A stretch of DNA of 8,580 nt from Clostridiales bacterium (GCA_031262335.1 JAISHX010000034.1:1-8580); one strand, 5' to 3'. Positions 1 to 6,580 are shown, counted from the first letter of the stretch. Made by a program: numbers and translations. The notes: generated from the letters alone by a model not told the origin.

Positions 1-189
1 AGAAAGTATCGTACACAAATCGGCAACGGAGCATTTATCGGATGTAATACAAATTTGGTTGCACCCGTTTCAATCGGCGAAAGAGCTTACACTGCCGCCG
101 GCAGCACGATAACTACAGATGTTCCGCCTAGAACTCTTTCAATTGCACGTACAAGGCAAGTCAATAAAGAAGACTGGGAAAAGAAGTAA
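1..189 (+). CDS. glmU: GlmU C-terminal end (partial): UDP-GlcNAc pyrophosphorylase / glucosamine-1-phosphate acetyltransferase
   Basis: The frame is open from base 1 to a TAA at 187-189, giving the last 62 residues of a protein whose start lies outside the window. The visible part shows left-handed beta-helix hexapeptide repeats (IGNGAFIG, then [11 protein letters not shown], then AAGSTIT) and ends in a tail containing [11 protein letters not shown], which closely matches the C terminus of GlmU. In the family this domain acetylates glucosamine-1-phosphate with acetyl-CoA, while the N-terminal domain (not seen here) adds UMP to make UDP-GlcNAc, the precursor of peptidoglycan. The enzyme is cytoplasmic. 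The hexapeptide fold is shared by many acyltransferases, but the ARxRQVNK-x-x-W ending is characteristic of GlmU. The enzyme feeds the same wall-building process as the division genes downstream. Confidence 0.9.
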   Translation, partial: RKYRTQIGNGAFIGCNTNLVAPVSIGERAYTAAGSTITTDVPPRTLSIARTRQVNKEDWEKK

Positions 190-201
190 AAGATTAAGGT
201 C

Positions 202-218
202 GCGGGGCGTTGCCCCGC
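202..218. repeat. G/C-rich hairpin 1 of the glmU-ftsQ gap
   Basis: GCGGGGC at 202-208 and GCCCCGC at 212-218 form a perfect 7-bp stem with a GTT loop, 13 bases after the glmU stop. No T-tract follows directly: the next bases are ACCCTG, then a pyrimidine run. It may act as part of the glmU terminator, but it sits in a cluster of five inverted repeats and may belong to a dispersed intergenic repeat. Confidence 0.75.
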
Positions 219-223
219 ACCCT

Positions 224-252
224 GTTTCTTTCTTCTTAAAGAAGAAAGAAAC
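224..252. repeat. Perfect purine/pyrimidine palindrome (hairpin 2)
   Basis: GTTTCTTTCTTCTT at 224-237 is the exact reverse complement of 239-252, with a single A at 238 between the arms. One arm is almost all pyrimidine and the other almost all purine. Folded in RNA, the innermost pairs would open to form a loop. It starts five bases after hairpin 1. Its role is unknown. Confidence 0.8.
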
Positions 253-264
253 AAAGAAGATAAC

Positions 265-316
265 TTTTGCAGACGGAATGTAACCGCAAATTTACAGTTA
301 CATTCCGTCTGCAAAA
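265..316. repeat. Perfect 20-bp inverted repeat (hairpin 3)
   Basis: The arms at 265-284 and 297-316 are exact reverse complements over 20 bases (TTTTGCAGACGG... pairing with ...CCGTCTGCAAAA), with a 12-base loop. Plus-strand RNA would have a U-rich 5' base and an A-rich 3' base; minus-strand RNA reads the same way because of the symmetry. It therefore lacks the 3' U-tract of a classical terminator in either direction. The pentamer AAGAT flanks it at 257-261 and 316-320, the right copy overlapping the arm by one base, so a target duplication is only a weak possibility. It could be a terminator, a protein-binding site or a small palindromic mobile repeat. Confidence 0.8.
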
Positions 317-326
317 AGATGGGATT

Positions 327-349
327 CCAAAGGGATGAAATCCCTTTGG
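327..349. repeat. 10-bp stem, 3-base loop (hairpin 4)
   Basis: CCAAAGGGAT at 327-336 pairs perfectly with ATCCCTTTGG at 340-349 around a GAA loop. It follows the third hairpin by only ten bases. A stable RNA stem is expected if the region is transcribed. No U-tract follows; the next bases are TCAGGGGTTT. Confidence 0.75.
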
Positions 350-357
350 TCAGGGGT

Positions 358-399
358 TTGGGGACGGATAGTCTCCAAGGTCTTATCTCTTAATCTTTT
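358..399 (+). terminator. Weak stem-loop with T-rich tail before ftsQ (hairpin 5)
   Basis: TTGGGGAC at 358-365 pairs with GTCTCCAA at 371-378 (one G-U pair) around a five-base loop. It is followed by a T-rich stretch ending in TTAATCTTTT. The pieces CCAAGGTCTTA (375-385) and CTTAATCTTTT (389-399) recur as one continuous block after ftsZ at 2644-2661, also behind a stem ending in CCAAGG. This suggests a related terminator-like module, here made imperfect. It would end transcripts coming from glmU. Confidence 0.4.
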
Positions 400-434
400 G
401 CTTAATTAGGCTTTCATTTTCAGAGGTTTTATTT

Positions 435-1238
435 ATGAAAGATTACGAAACATTATCACCGCGTGAAAAGCGCAAACATAGAATTAAAGAACGCAGGAAA
501 AAACGCGCAAAAAGAATTTTTTTTACAATCGGTTGTTTAGCCATAGGATTGTTGGGTTTGATGGTGTTTGTTCAGTCGCCTGTGTTCAGCATAGAAAAAA
601 TTGAAGTTACCGGAGCCGTCAGGCTGTCAAAAGACGAGATTACAGCGGCAGGACTTATTGAAGGAGCGAATTATTTTTCTGTTTCGGCATCAAAAGCAGA
701 AAAAATGCTTGAAAAAAACCCGTTCGTGTTTTCGGCAGAAATAATAAAAAAATTGCCGGATTCTGTTACGGTTAATATTAAAGAAAGAAAACCCCGTGTT
801 TATATTAAATACGGCGACAGCTTTGTTCTGGTTGATGAAACAGGTTATATCCTCGGCGTTGAAACTTACGCGTCAGATTCGTCACTTCCGGTTGCAACGG
901 GCATGAGTTTTTCAGAGGCTTCTGCCGGCAAACAAATTGAAACAGAAGATACGAACATCTTTGTTACGATAATCGACATTTCAAGGGCATTGTCCGAATA
1001 TAACATTCCGAACGCTTGGAGTATTGATGTTTCGGACATAAACAATATTACCGCAAAAATTGGGCTTTGGGATGTTTATATCGGCTCTAACGAAAATATA
1101 AATGAGAAAATCGCGCTGTTCGCAGGTGCTATTCGCTCCGACAAAGTTGTAAATGAGCAGTTGCTTGAGTACGAAGGTTCGTTTGATATTTCAAGTACAA
1201 AGTCACAATACTTCAAAATGTATAAATATTCCGTGTAG
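435..1238 (+). CDS. ftsQ: Cell division protein FtsQ/DivIB
   Basis: The 267-residue product is a bitopic membrane protein. It has a strongly basic cytoplasmic N terminus (residues 1-27, rich in K and R), one membrane span at about 28-47, an extracytoplasmic POTRA domain at about 51-118 (starting FSIEKIEVTGAVRLS, with LPDSVTVNIKERKP at its end), and a beta-type domain after it beginning with the VLVDETGYIL segment. This order is that of FtsQ/DivIB, which joins FtsL/FtsB (DivIC) in the divisome and helps control septal wall synthesis. The start is supported by AGAGG at 422-426, eight bases before the ATG. It precedes ftsZ, as in many Firmicutes division clusters, but no ftsA lies between. No clear promoter was found just upstream, where the repeat cluster lies. 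Firmicutes annotators may call it divIB. Confidence 0.88.
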   Translation: MKDYETLSPREKRKHRIKERRKKRAKRIFFTIGCLAIGLLGLMVFVQSPVFSIEKIEVTGAVRLSKDEITAAGLIEGANYFSVSASKAEKMLEKNPFVFSAEIIKKLPDSVTVNIKERKPRVYIKYGDSFVLVDETGYILGVETYASDSSLPVATGMSFSEASAGKQIETEDTNIFVTIIDISRALSEYNIPNAWSIDVSDINNITAKIGLWDVYIGSNENINEKIALFAGAIRSDKVVNEQLLEYEGSFDISSTKSQYFKMYKYSV

Positions 1239-1270
1239 AATCTAATTTTTGTAATAGGTAAAAATAATGA

Positions 1271-1298
1271 TTGATAATTCTTATTTTTGTGTTATAAT
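1271..1298 (+). promoter_or_regulatory. Strong sigma-A-type promoter of ftsZ (extended -10)
   Basis: TTGATA at 1271-1276 and TATAAT at 1293-1298 are separated by 16 bases, and TGT directly before the -10 box makes an extended -10 element. The -10 hexamer is a perfect consensus. Transcription would start near 1305, giving a leader of about 33 bases before the GTG at 1338. It lies just after the ftsQ stop, so ftsZ can be transcribed independently of ftsQ. Confidence 0.75.
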
Positions 1299-1324
1299 AT
1301 CCTGTATAAGTTCTACATACAGGC

Positions 1325-1330
1325 GGGAGG
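1325..1330 (+). promoter_or_regulatory. Ribosome binding site deciding the ftsZ start
   Basis: GGGAGG lies seven bases before GTG 1338, an ideal spacing. This supports a GTG start and argues against the upstream in-frame TTG at 1287, which lies within the promoter. Confidence 0.85.
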
Positions 1331-1337
1331 AAGGGAA

Positions 1338-2609
1338 GTGGCGAAAACGGACCCTCTGTTTTTTCCTAAAGGGAAAGCTAAAATTAGAGTAATCGGAGTC
1401 GGCGGCGGCGGCAACAACGCCGTAAACCGAATGATTGATGATGAAGTTAAAGATATAGATTTTATTGCCGCAAATACAGACGCGCAAGTGTTGGGTGCTT
1501 CAAAAGCGGAAACGCTTATTCAACTGGGCGAAAAGCTTACACGCGGTCTTGGAGCGGGCGGGAAGCCCGAAGTAGGTTTTCAGGCGGCTCAAGAAAGCCG
1601 TGAAGAAATTAAAAAAGCATTGGAAGGCGCGGACATGGTTTTCATTACCGCAGGAATGGGCGGCGGTACAGGAACAGGAGCGGCACCTGTAGTTGCTGAA
1701 ATTTCGCGCTCTATGGGAATACTGACAGTTGGAGTTGTGACAAAGCCTTTCCTCGCGGAAGGTCCCAAACGTAATAAACACGCTGACCTTGGCATTGCAA
1801 CTCTTAAACGTCAAACTGACACCCTCATAATCATTCCTAACGAAAAACTATTTGAAGTAGCCGATAAAAATATCAGTGCTCTTGCGGCATACAAGCTTGC
1901 CGACAGTATACTTAGTCAGGGCGTTCAGGCAATTTCGGACTTAATTACACGCCCGGGACTTATTAACGTTGACTTTGCTGACGTCCGCAGTATTATGTCA
2001 AACAAAGGCATAGCTCACATGGGTATCGGCAGAGCTGCCGGCAAAAACAGAGCCGAACAGGCAGCTTACAATGCACTTAATAATCCTCTGTTAGACACTC
2101 ATATCAACGGTGCAACCAGTTTTCTTGTTTCTGTCACAGGAACGGAAGATATTACACTTGTTGAAACAACTACACCCACAACACTTATTAACGGCTCTGC
2201 CGGTGATGACGCCGAAATCATTTGCGGTACGGCAATCAATTCTGAACTTGGTGAAGAACTTGTTGTCATGGTCGTTGCAACGGGTTATCCGGAAGAACTT
2301 GAGGAACGTGCCGGCTATGAAGAGGAAGACATCGAATTTCGTAAAGCGGAAAAAGAACCGGTTGCAATTAAATTTGAACCTCCGCGGTATGGCGGAAGTA
2401 GTAGCTATGACCGCGAACGTGAAAGAGAAAGAGAACCTGTCAGAGAACGTGAAAGAGAAAGAGAGCCTATCAGAGAACGTGAAACGGAACGCTCCGAACG
2501 GAATCGTCCGTCCATTGTTCCTCCTGATTTTGCTTCTATTGAAGTACCTGTTTGGCTTAAAGAACCGCGCAGAAAAAGCAGCAATACTGATGATAGAAAT
2601 AAGCGGTAA
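1338..2609 (+). CDS. ftsZ: Cell division GTPase FtsZ with an Arg-Glu repeat linker
   Basis: FtsZ is the tubulin-like GTPase that polymerises into the Z-ring on the inner face of the membrane. The 423-residue product has the nucleotide-binding start [15 protein letters not shown] (18-32), the tubulin signature GGGTGTG (108-114), and the T7 synergy loop NVDFADVR (210-217) with the catalytic aspartates D212 and D215. After the core (to about 320) comes a charged linker with decapeptide repeats of the form [11 protein letters not shown] (360-369, 370-379, then a decayed copy). The conserved C-terminal peptide, [13 protein letters not shown] (401-413), binds membrane tethers and regulators. Start choice: a GTG at 1338 has GGGAGG at 1325-1330, seven bases upstream. 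A longer frame from a TTG at 1287 would begin inside the promoter and is unlikely. Other sources may list that longer form. Confidence 0.96.
   Translation: MAKTDPLFFPKGKAKIRVIGVGGGGNNAVNRMIDDEVKDIDFIAANTDAQVLGASKAETLIQLGEKLTRGLGAGGKPEVGFQAAQESREEIKKALEGADMVFITAGMGGGTGTGAAPVVAEISRSMGILTVGVVTKPFLAEGPKRNKHADLGIATLKRQTDTLIIIPNEKLFEVADKNISALAAYKLADSILSQGVQAISDLITRPGLINVDFADVRSIMSNKGIAHMGIGRAAGKNRAEQAAYNALNNPLLDTHINGATSFLVSVTGTEDITLVETTTPTTLINGSAGDDAEIICGTAINSELGEELVVMVVATGYPEELEERAGYEEEDIEFRKAEKEPVAIKFEPPRYGGSSSYDREREREREPVREREREREPIRERETERSERNRPSIVPPDFASIEVPVWLKEPRRKSSNTDDRNKR
2415..2490 (+). repeat. 30-bp direct repeats coding for the FtsZ linker
   Basis: Two nearly identical 30-base units (2415-2444 and 2445-2474) and a partial, diverged third (from 2475) all begin GAACGTGAAA. 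The first two units differ at only two bases. Each encodes ten residues, ERERERE followed by P, V or I, and R. The close DNA identity suggests recent duplication by slippage or recombination, so unit number may vary between strains. Confidence 0.85.
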
Positions 2610-2623
2610 AAAATAAAATAAAA

Positions 2624-2661
2624 CCTTGGGGATATTATCATCCCCAAGGTCTTAATCTTTT
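2624..2661 (+). terminator. Rho-independent terminator after ftsZ
   Basis: CCTTGGGGAT at 2624-2633 pairs perfectly with ATCCCCAAGG at 2640-2649 around a six-base loop, then TCTTAATCTTTT follows. An A-rich run precedes the stem. It starts 14 bases after the ftsZ stop. The T-tract is interrupted, so some readthrough into argS (start 2679) is likely. Confidence 0.75.
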
Positions 2662-2678
2662 AGAAGGCAGGATACATA

Positions 2679-4367
2679 ATGGATTTTAAAAGAGAAATCG
2701 CAGATTGTCTGCAAAAATTAACAAATTCTGAATGTGATTTTTATTCTGATATAGAAATCCCGCGTGAAAAATCTTTCGGAGATTTTTCGTTTCCATGCTT
2801 TAAATTGGCAAAAACTATGCGGCAGAATCCCGCAAAAATTGCGGCTGAACTTGCGTCGGCTGAATTTCCTCCTGTTATAAAAAAAGCAGAGGCAACCGGC
2901 GCATTCCTTAATTTTTTTCTTGACGGAGCTTTTTACTCCAAACAAACAATATCACAAATATTAAAAGAAGGCGCGGATTACGGAAAATCCGATGAAGGCA
3001 ACGGCAAAACAGTTTTGATTGATTACTCTTCTCCGAATATTGCAAAGCGTTTCCATGTCGGGCATTTGTATTCGACAATAATCGGAGCATCTTTGCGCAA
3101 TATTTACGGCTTTTTGGGGTACAAAACAGTCGGTGCGAATTTCCTCGGCGACTGGGGTACGCAATTCGGCAAACTTATTGTTGCGTATAAAAAATGGGGT
3201 TCTTTAGAAGAAATCAATAAAAACGGTGTTCTTGAAATGGAACGGCTTTATGTTAAATTTCATGAAGAAGCGAAGTCAGACCCGACACTGGAAGAAGAAG
3301 CACGTTCGTGGCAGATGAGTGTTCAAGCAGGCGACAGCGAAGCCGAAAAACTTTGGAGTCTTTTTAAAGAAACAACTCTTAAAGAATATGAAAAACAATA
3401 TGTACGCCTCGGAACTTCATTTGACACGTTCCGCGGTGAAAAATATTACAATGATTTATCAGAAGAAGTTGTTCGTATTCTTGACGAACATCACTTGCTT
3501 AAAGAAAGTGACGGCGCACAAATTGTTGACCTTTCCGATTTTAATAATATGCAGCCGTGTATTATTATACGCAAAGACGGCGGCTCTGTTTATGCGACAC
3601 GCGATATTGCCGCCGCTTTTGACAGATACAGGACTTATAATTTTGACCTTGCCTTGTATGTTACAGATGTACGCCAAAGTCTCCATTTTGCACAATGGTT
3701 TAAAATTATAGAACTTCTTGGTTATGATTGGAGCAAAAAATTACAACATATTCCTTACGGTCTTCTTAGCCTTGAAAACGGGGCTTTATCGTCACGCGAA
3801 GGGAATGTTGTTTTGCTTGAAGATATTCTTGACGAGGCTGTTTCGATTGTTCGCGATGTTATTGAACAAAAAAACCCTGCTCTTGAAAACAAAGAATCTG
3901 TTGCCGAACAAGTTGGTGTCGGCGCGATAGTTTTTTCCAGTTTATACAGCTCACGCATAAAAGATTCCGTGTATTCGCTTGATAAAGTTCTATCTTTTGA
4001 AGGTGAAACAGGTCCTTATGCACAGTATACGCATGCACGAACCGCAAGTGTTTTGGAGAAAGGCGCGTTTAACGGCATTTGTGAGGACTTTTCTCCTCTT
4101 GACGAACAAGCGGCGTATTCTGTTGTTAAACTTCTCAGCGAATTTGGAGAAAAAGTCAAACTTGCCGCCGAACGCTGTGAACCGTTTATAATATCCCGTT
4201 ATGTAATTTCTCTTGCACAGGCGTTTAACAAGTTTTATCACGACAACACAATTCTCGCTTCTGACGAAACGGTCAAAACAGCAAGACTTGCGCTTGCGGC
4301 GGCTACAAAAACCGTCCTCAAATCCGCGCTTGCGCTTATCGGCGTTCAGGCTCCGGATAAAATGTAA
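2679..4367 (+). CDS. argS: Arginyl-tRNA synthetase (class I)
   Basis: ArgS charges tRNA-Arg with arginine using ATP, in the cytoplasm. The 562-residue length is normal for the family. Domains in order: an N-terminal Add-1 tRNA-recognition domain (about 1-85, with IPREKSFGDFSFPCFKLAK); the Rossmann catalytic core with SSPNIAKRFHVGHL, whose HVGH at 126-129 is the HIGH motif, then FLGDWGTQFGKL; a degenerate KMSKS loop, LSSREGN (371-377); and the all-helical anticodon-binding DALR domain (about 445-562, from GETGPYAQYTHART to the end in QAPDKM). ArgS enzymes commonly lack the second KMSKS lysine and rely on a lysine just before HIGH; K123 fits that role. The start is supported by AGAAGG and AGGA between 2662 and 2672. 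It follows the ftsZ terminator with no promoter that I can identify, so it may depend on readthrough. Confidence 0.96.
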   Translation: MDFKREIADCLQKLTNSECDFYSDIEIPREKSFGDFSFPCFKLAKTMRQNPAKIAAELASAEFPPVIKKAEATGAFLNFFLDGAFYSKQTISQILKEGADYGKSDEGNGKTVLIDYSSPNIAKRFHVGHLYSTIIGASLRNIYGFLGYKTVGANFLGDWGTQFGKLIVAYKKWGSLEEINKNGVLEMERLYVKFHEEAKSDPTLEEEARSWQMSVQAGDSEAEKLWSLFKETTLKEYEKQYVRLGTSFDTFRGEKYYNDLSEEVVRILDEHHLLKESDGAQIVDLSDFNNMQPCIIIRKDGGSVYATRDIAAAFDRYRTYNFDLALYVTDVRQSLHFAQWFKIIELLGYDWSKKLQHIPYGLLSLENGALSSREGNVVLLEDILDEAVSIVRDVIEQKNPALENKESVAEQVGVGAIVFSSLYSSRIKDSVYSLDKVLSFEGETGPYAQYTHARTASVLEKGAFNGICEDFSPLDEQAAYSVVKLLSEFGEKVKLAAERCEPFIISRYVISLAQAFNKFYHDNTILASDETVKTARLALAAATKTVLKSALALIGVQAPDKM

Positions 4368-4408
4368 TATAATTTATTGACACATATTGTTAGACGCGGA
4401 GTGTAATT

Positions 4409-4852
4409 ATGATTGTATATCGTACAATGAATAAAAACGATATTCCTTCTTTAATGAAATTATATTCTCAAATGAGCGGCGCAAGTTCCGATTTTGCTGT
4501 AATTGATTGTCAGAAAATTGATGAAGTGTGGAATAATACTAAAAATTCTGATATCGTATATTTTGTTGCGGATAATTCAGGCGAAATTATATCAACGTGC
4601 TATATTTGTATAATTCCGAATATTACTCACAACGGGCGTCCGATAGGATATATTGAAAATGTAATAACTGACGAACGTTTCCGTCGGCAAGGCATTGCCA
4701 CAAAAGTATTGCAAATGGCAATTGATTATGGTAAAAGCAAAGATTGCCACAAAATTGTGCTTTTAAGTGGTCAAACCCGTACTGATGCACACTTGTTTTA
4801 TAAAAGTATTGGGTTTGACGGCGACAGAAAACATGGATTTGTAATAAGTTAA
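4409..4852 (+). CDS. GNAT family N-acetyltransferase, substrate unknown
   Basis: The 147-residue protein is the size of a single GNAT domain. It opens with IVYRTMNKNDIPSLMKLY, the usual first strand and helix. The acetyl-CoA-binding motif A follows: IENVITDERFRRQGIATKVL, with R92-R93-Q94-G95-I96-A97 forming the pyrophosphate loop. The C-terminal part has the HLFYKSIGF segment (128-136) common to the family. Members acetylate amines on small molecules, antibiotics or proteins, and the sequence does not reveal which. The ATG has GGAG at 4398-4401, seven bases upstream. It lies 41 bases after argS, so cotranscription is possible. A TTGACA at 4377-4382 has no matching -10 box. A strong terminator follows. 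Confidence 0.85.
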   Translation: MIVYRTMNKNDIPSLMKLYSQMSGASSDFAVIDCQKIDEVWNNTKNSDIVYFVADNSGEIISTCYICIIPNITHNGRPIGYIENVITDERFRRQGIATKVLQMAIDYGKSKDCHKIVLLSGQTRTDAHLFYKSIGFDGDRKHGFVIS

Positions 4853-4855
4853 ATT

Positions 4856-4917
4856 ACCCCCCCAATCAGCATTGACAAAATTGTCAGTGACGCGATTGGG
4901 GGGGTTTGTTTGAAATT
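4856..4917 (+). terminator. Strong terminator with a nested palindrome, between convergent genes
   Basis: A perfect 12-bp outer stem joins 4856-4867 (A, seven Cs, AATC) with 4894-4905 (GATT, seven Gs, T). On the plus strand it is followed by TTTGTTTG, then a further T-run from about 4915. It begins four bases after the GNAT stop. The 26-base interior holds the perfect palindrome TGACAAAATTGTCA (4873-4886), giving a hairpin on a hairpin. On the minus strand it lies just after the TraX-family stop and may also end that transcript, although the T-tract there is weaker. Confidence 0.85.
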
Positions 4918-4919
4918 TT

Positions 4920-5939
4920 TTAAAAATATGCTAAATGCCGCAATATTATAATGAAAATAAAATGCGCCGGATAAAATATATAAAAGAAATATTTACATCT
5001 GTTACCCAGCTTGCCGTTATAAGAACGCAAAAGCGGCAACACAATAAGTGGAATAGAAATATAATCAAGTATAGGGGTTCTTATTGCGGAAAAAACATAT
5101 CTAAAACCACCGTATCGGAGCGCTGCTGAAAGCACAGGAATTTGCCTAAATACAAAATTCGAAAGCACAACTGTAGCAAAGAAAATAAGCACTCCTTTAC
5201 TTTTTCTTTTTTCACGCGGAACAGCGTACAGCGCGCAAATTGAAAAAACTCCTGCTGTTCCCCAATCCGAACTGGATGATAAAAGAAAAAAAATAAAAAC
5301 TGTCAACACTTTCAGGGCTTTGTTTTTTAATTTGTCGATAATGCAAATAGCCGAAAGTCCGCAAAAAAGTGTGAAAATTATACTTGAACTGATAAATGAA
5401 TTGTTAATAAATGAAATTACTCCTAAATTTAGTTTCAATTCGCCTTGAGTAATTTTATAAATTATATTAAACGGAAATACATCTGTTATTGGTCTAATAA
5501 TATCAATGTTATATGTCAAAAGTCCTGTACTATAACGTATTCTTAATCCGTCGTTTATTTTTTCAACAGGATTTCCAAACCCTAACAGCGGTCCTGAAAG
5601 ATGTGCTTCTCCTGTAAACCTTGCCGAATATTTGAGTATCTCTGTATCGACAAATAATTGCCAAGGGATATGCGATATAAGCGCAAATATAAATAACCGC
5701 AACAAATATTTTTTTCTGCTGTGTGTTTTTTCAAAACCTTCAACAAGAAAAAAAGCCATAATCGGAAATGTTATATTACCGATAAAATGTGCGCTATCCT
5801 GCATATGTGTAAAACTGTTCCATACTCCATCAAATAAAAGAAGGTGGCATATAAACATTGCGCCGATAGCAATCATTTTAAGTCCGAAAGCTGAAAGTTC
5901 AAAACGAGGTTTTTCCGGTAGTATCTGCTCTGAGTCCAT
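4920..5939 (-). CDS. TraX-family integral membrane protein
   Basis: From the ATG at 5939 the product has 339 residues with many hydrophobic segments, so it is a polytopic membrane protein. Family resemblance to TraX (PF05857 type) is seen in LSAFGLKMIAIGAMF near the N terminus, in ITFPIMAFFLVEGFEKTHSRKKYLLRL with FALISHIPW after it, and in the C-terminal YNGKLGNRCKYFFYIFYPAH. TraX of the F plasmid acetylates pilin, but chromosomal Firmicutes homologues have no known substrate and no transfer genes are seen here. The protein seems longer than many relatives because of a weakly conserved stretch at about 100-170. The start is uncertain: a GTG at 5951 is only two bases from the purine-rich GAAAGG (5954-5959), while the ATG at 5939 is 14 bases away, so neither spacing is ideal. 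It lies 101 bases downstream of the secreted-protein gene on the same strand. Confidence 0.75.
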   Translation of the reverse strand: MDSEQILPEKPRFELSAFGLKMIAIGAMFICHLLLFDGVWNSFTHMQDSAHFIGNITFPIMAFFLVEGFEKTHSRKKYLLRLFIFALISHIPWQLFVDTEILKYSARFTGEAHLSGPLLGFGNPVEKINDGLRIRYSTGLLTYNIDIIRPITDVFPFNIIYKITQGELKLNLGVISFINNSFISSSIIFTLFCGLSAICIIDKLKNKALKVLTVFIFFLLSSSSDWGTAGVFSICALYAVPREKRKSKGVLIFFATVVLSNFVFRQIPVLSAALRYGGFRYVFSAIRTPILDYISIPLIVLPLLRSYNGKLGNRCKYFFYIFYPAHFIFIIILRHLAYF

Positions 5940-5969
5940 ATAAATATACACTGCCTTTCAAAATTTATA

Positions 5970-5993
5970 AAAATCTAAATTATATTAGATTTT
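5970..5993. repeat. A/T-rich inverted repeat before the TraX-family gene
   Basis: AAAATCTAA (5970-5978) is the exact reverse complement of TTAGATTTT (5985-5993), with a six-base centre. Read on the minus strand, the centre is TATAAT, a perfect -10 hexamer about 40 bases before the ATG at 5939, but the -35 region at 17-base spacing (CAGAAA) is poor. It may be a weak promoter or operator, or a weak terminator of the gene upstream. Confidence 0.4.
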
Positions 5994-6040
5994 CAATTTG
6001 ATTTCTGCTTCATCTTTGCCTTTGACAATCCAACAGATTC

Positions 6041-6580
6041 TTAATCTTCATTTGAGCTTGTATCTCCAGATGCAACAGTCGGTGAGATGAGTGTCGGCAT
6101 TAGTTCTTCAATGTTGACGCTTTCAGTAGATAGCGCTTCAATAATTCGCTGGTTTTTAGCAATATTTTCGTAATAGTCGACGAAAGCGGAAAACTGGTGG
6201 CACTCATTAACAAGAGCAGCTGAACCGTTTTCGAGAAGACCGGCGTAAATTTTCGCAAACGACTGAAATTTCGGGTCATCTAAAGAGGTACATATACCCA
6301 TTATTTCTGCTTCTGAACTCACCAGCTCATAAGCATTTGGAAAAGCTTCGATAGCATCTTCTGCCGATAGTGTAGTTTCAGTATAGAGCCGTATTTCGTT
6401 ATCGTTGACAGCAAACTCAGAATAATGCTTATAGTTGCCAATGATTGTTGAGTTACTATCAGCAAGCTCGTTGATATAATTCGTTGAAAATGTTGATGGC
6501 TCAATTCCGAATGTTGATGTAAAGCCAAGAGACAAAAATAATGCACACGCAATCAGTGGGGTAATGAATCGCTTTTTCAT
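6041..6580 (-). CDS. Secreted protein of unknown function
   Basis: I do not recognise the family. From the ATG at 6580 the product has 179 residues. It begins with a typical signal peptide: MKKR, then a hydrophobic core to about residue 20, then TSTFG, with likely cleavage near residue 25. The mature part is acidic and mostly helical in appearance, and ends in a Ser/Thr/Asp-rich tail (SGDTSSNED). No membrane span, sorting signal or repeat is visible past the signal. Start choice: AGGAGG (6591-6596) is ten bases from the ATG at 6580 but only one base from an in-frame ATG at 6589, so the shorter form is favoured. It has its own good promoter and lies behind the terminator of the LytM gene, so it is a separate unit, perhaps shared with the TraX-family gene downstream. 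Confidence 0.7.
   Translation of the reverse strand: MKKRFITPLIACALFLSLGFTSTFGIEPSTFSTNYINELADSNSTIIGNYKHYSEFAVNDNEIRLYTETTLSAEDAIEAFPNAYELVSSEAEIMGICTSLDDPKFQSFAKIYAGLLENGSAALVNECHQFSAFVDYYENIAKNQRIIEALSTESVNIEELMPTLISPTVASGDTSSNED

Noticed and set aside
1287..1337. N-terminal extension of FtsZ from a TTG at 1287
   Set aside because: The TTG lies between the -35 and -10 boxes of the ftsZ promoter, so it would precede the transcript. A good ribosome binding site serves the GTG at 1338, where the conserved protein begins.
2110..2616. 168-codon open frame overlapping the 3' part of ftsZ
   Set aside because: Out-of-frame shadow of the ftsZ reading frame; its sequence is low-complexity and has no family resemblance.
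2405..2647. Minus-strand open frame rich in Ser-Leu-Ser-Arg opposite the FtsZ linker
   Set aside because: It is the reverse reading of the 30-bp Arg-Glu repeats, with no independent start signal.
4377..4382. TTGACA as a -35 box for the GNAT gene
   Set aside because: No -10-like sequence lies 15-19 bases downstream; that region contains the ribosome binding site.
5632..5943. 103-codon plus-strand frame inside the TraX-family gene
   Set aside because: Antisense shadow of a gene with clear family motifs; no ribosome binding site and no family resemblance.
6535..6580. Lipobox-like LIAC at residues 9-12 of the secreted protein
   Set aside because: Only a very short hydrophobic stretch precedes the Cys, and the hydrophobic core continues after it. 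A standard signal peptide with later cleavage fits better.
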